Positions 63,724-64,000 of a DNA stretch of 64,000 nt are shown here, in pieces. Position 1 is the stretch's first letter. Each line of letters starts with the position of its first letter. The notes under the pieces were generated by a model. The model had not been told where the DNA came from, did no database searches, and was given only the letters and a program-made list of their open reading frames with translations. Source of the DNA: Eutreptiella sp. 'Long Island Sound 2002' (lineage: Eukaryota; Euglenozoa; Euglenophyceae; Eutreptiales; Eutreptiaceae); contig OZ038380.1 of the NCBI GenBank assembly GCA_964036045.1, positions 65,022,591-65,086,590 of the forward strand, in the 5' to 3' direction. A program made the position numbers and the translations under genes.

Positions 63724-64000
63724 TGAAGCGGTAGCCAGAACCTATGGCCCATGGCCCGGAGGCCTGTGAGCCGTCACACCCGTTATGGCCCATGGCCCGG
63801 AGGCCTGCAAGCCGTCACACCCGTGCGGAAGCCGTTGACACCGGCTATCCCTGTTCTCTAACCCGTGAAATCTGGAATCCGATTTCTAACCAATAAATCG
63901 ATGTAGAATTACCGTGATTTTATTGTCTTGATCGATTTTCGGTCAGAAATCGGTGAAATACCCGATTTCTACCGCGATTTCTAATTGTCGTGAAATCGCC
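63724..64000 (+). repeat. A2 3' LTR, first 277 bp
   Basis: Begins TGAAGCGGTAGCC. Downstream differences (AATAAATCGATGTAGAATTACCGTG) match the A2 5' LTR at 47436 rather than the A1 form (TTAAGTCGATGTGGAATTACC). Runs off the window. Confidence 0.9.

Larger units (their letters stand above)
47269..64000 (+). mobile_element. Element A2: Ty3/gypsy chromovirus, second copy, 3' LTR cut by window end
   Basis: Same family and gene order as A1 and better preserved. It starts at TGAAGCGGT after TTAT, has a 2,847-bp 5' LTR, one long Gag with a single internal stop, an almost open Pol, and a 3' LTR starting at 63724 that runs off the window. A separate 2,442-bp LTR element is inserted in its RNase H. The first ~280 bp of its 3' LTR match its own 5' LTR rather than those of A1. 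Confidence 0.93.

Overview
This window is a GC-rich nuclear segment of a eukaryote and consists almost entirely of nested retrotransposons. I recognise no host gene. The content (a chromodomain Ty3/gypsy family, an apurinic-endonuclease LINE, strong GC bias in coding parts, AT-richer LTRs) would suit a large algal, plant-lineage or protist genome, but nothing here fixes the species.

Layout. (1) An old, decayed Ty3/gypsy element on the minus strand ('B') is the host of most of the window. Its pieces lie at 1-1612 (protease, a Dam-methyltransferase-like domain, start of RT), 25461-27557 (Gag middle and C-terminus, start of Pol) and 44784-47268 (Gag N-terminus, leader or LTR). (2) A 23,848-bp minus-strand LINE-like retrotransposon (1613-25460) sits inside B's protease region, flanked by an exact 16-bp target-site duplication and ending in three GGTTTGA units (plus-strand reading). 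It has a 2-kb leader, an array of about 18 units of 212 bp, then five ORFs that all lie in one reading frame (ORF1: zinc fingers and a peptidase-like region; ORF2: endonuclease plus reverse transcriptase; ORF3: RNase H and CCHC; ORF4 and ORF5: unknown), a sixth ORF joined by a TGATG overlap, and a 4-kb GC-rich 3' region. (3) A complete but mutated plus-strand chromovirus, 'A1' (27558-44783, LTRs about 3.0 kb, 4-bp duplication GTAC), is inserted in B's gag. (4) A second, better preserved copy, 'A2' (47269 to beyond 64000), is inserted in B's leader/LTR. (5) A2 carries in its RNase H region a 2,442-bp non-autonomous LTR element (57896-60337, 627-bp LTRs, 5-bp duplication CCGTC).

How the genes work together. 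In A and B the order is Gag - UAG - protease - Dam-like domain - RT - RNase H - integrase - chromodomain. The UAG between Gag and Pol lies in one continuous frame and its downstream context (MGG AGC CCC) is the same in both families, which points to stop-codon readthrough. In the giant LINE, the endonuclease domain begins straight after the ORF1 stop with no ATG before its first motif, so readthrough is likely there too.

The most unusual items are the size and ORF layout of the LINE, its monomer array in the promoter position, the Dam-like domain between protease and RT in a chromovirus, and the exchange of LTR cores between two near-identical elements. All calls come from reading sequence and translated frames by eye; no database search was run.
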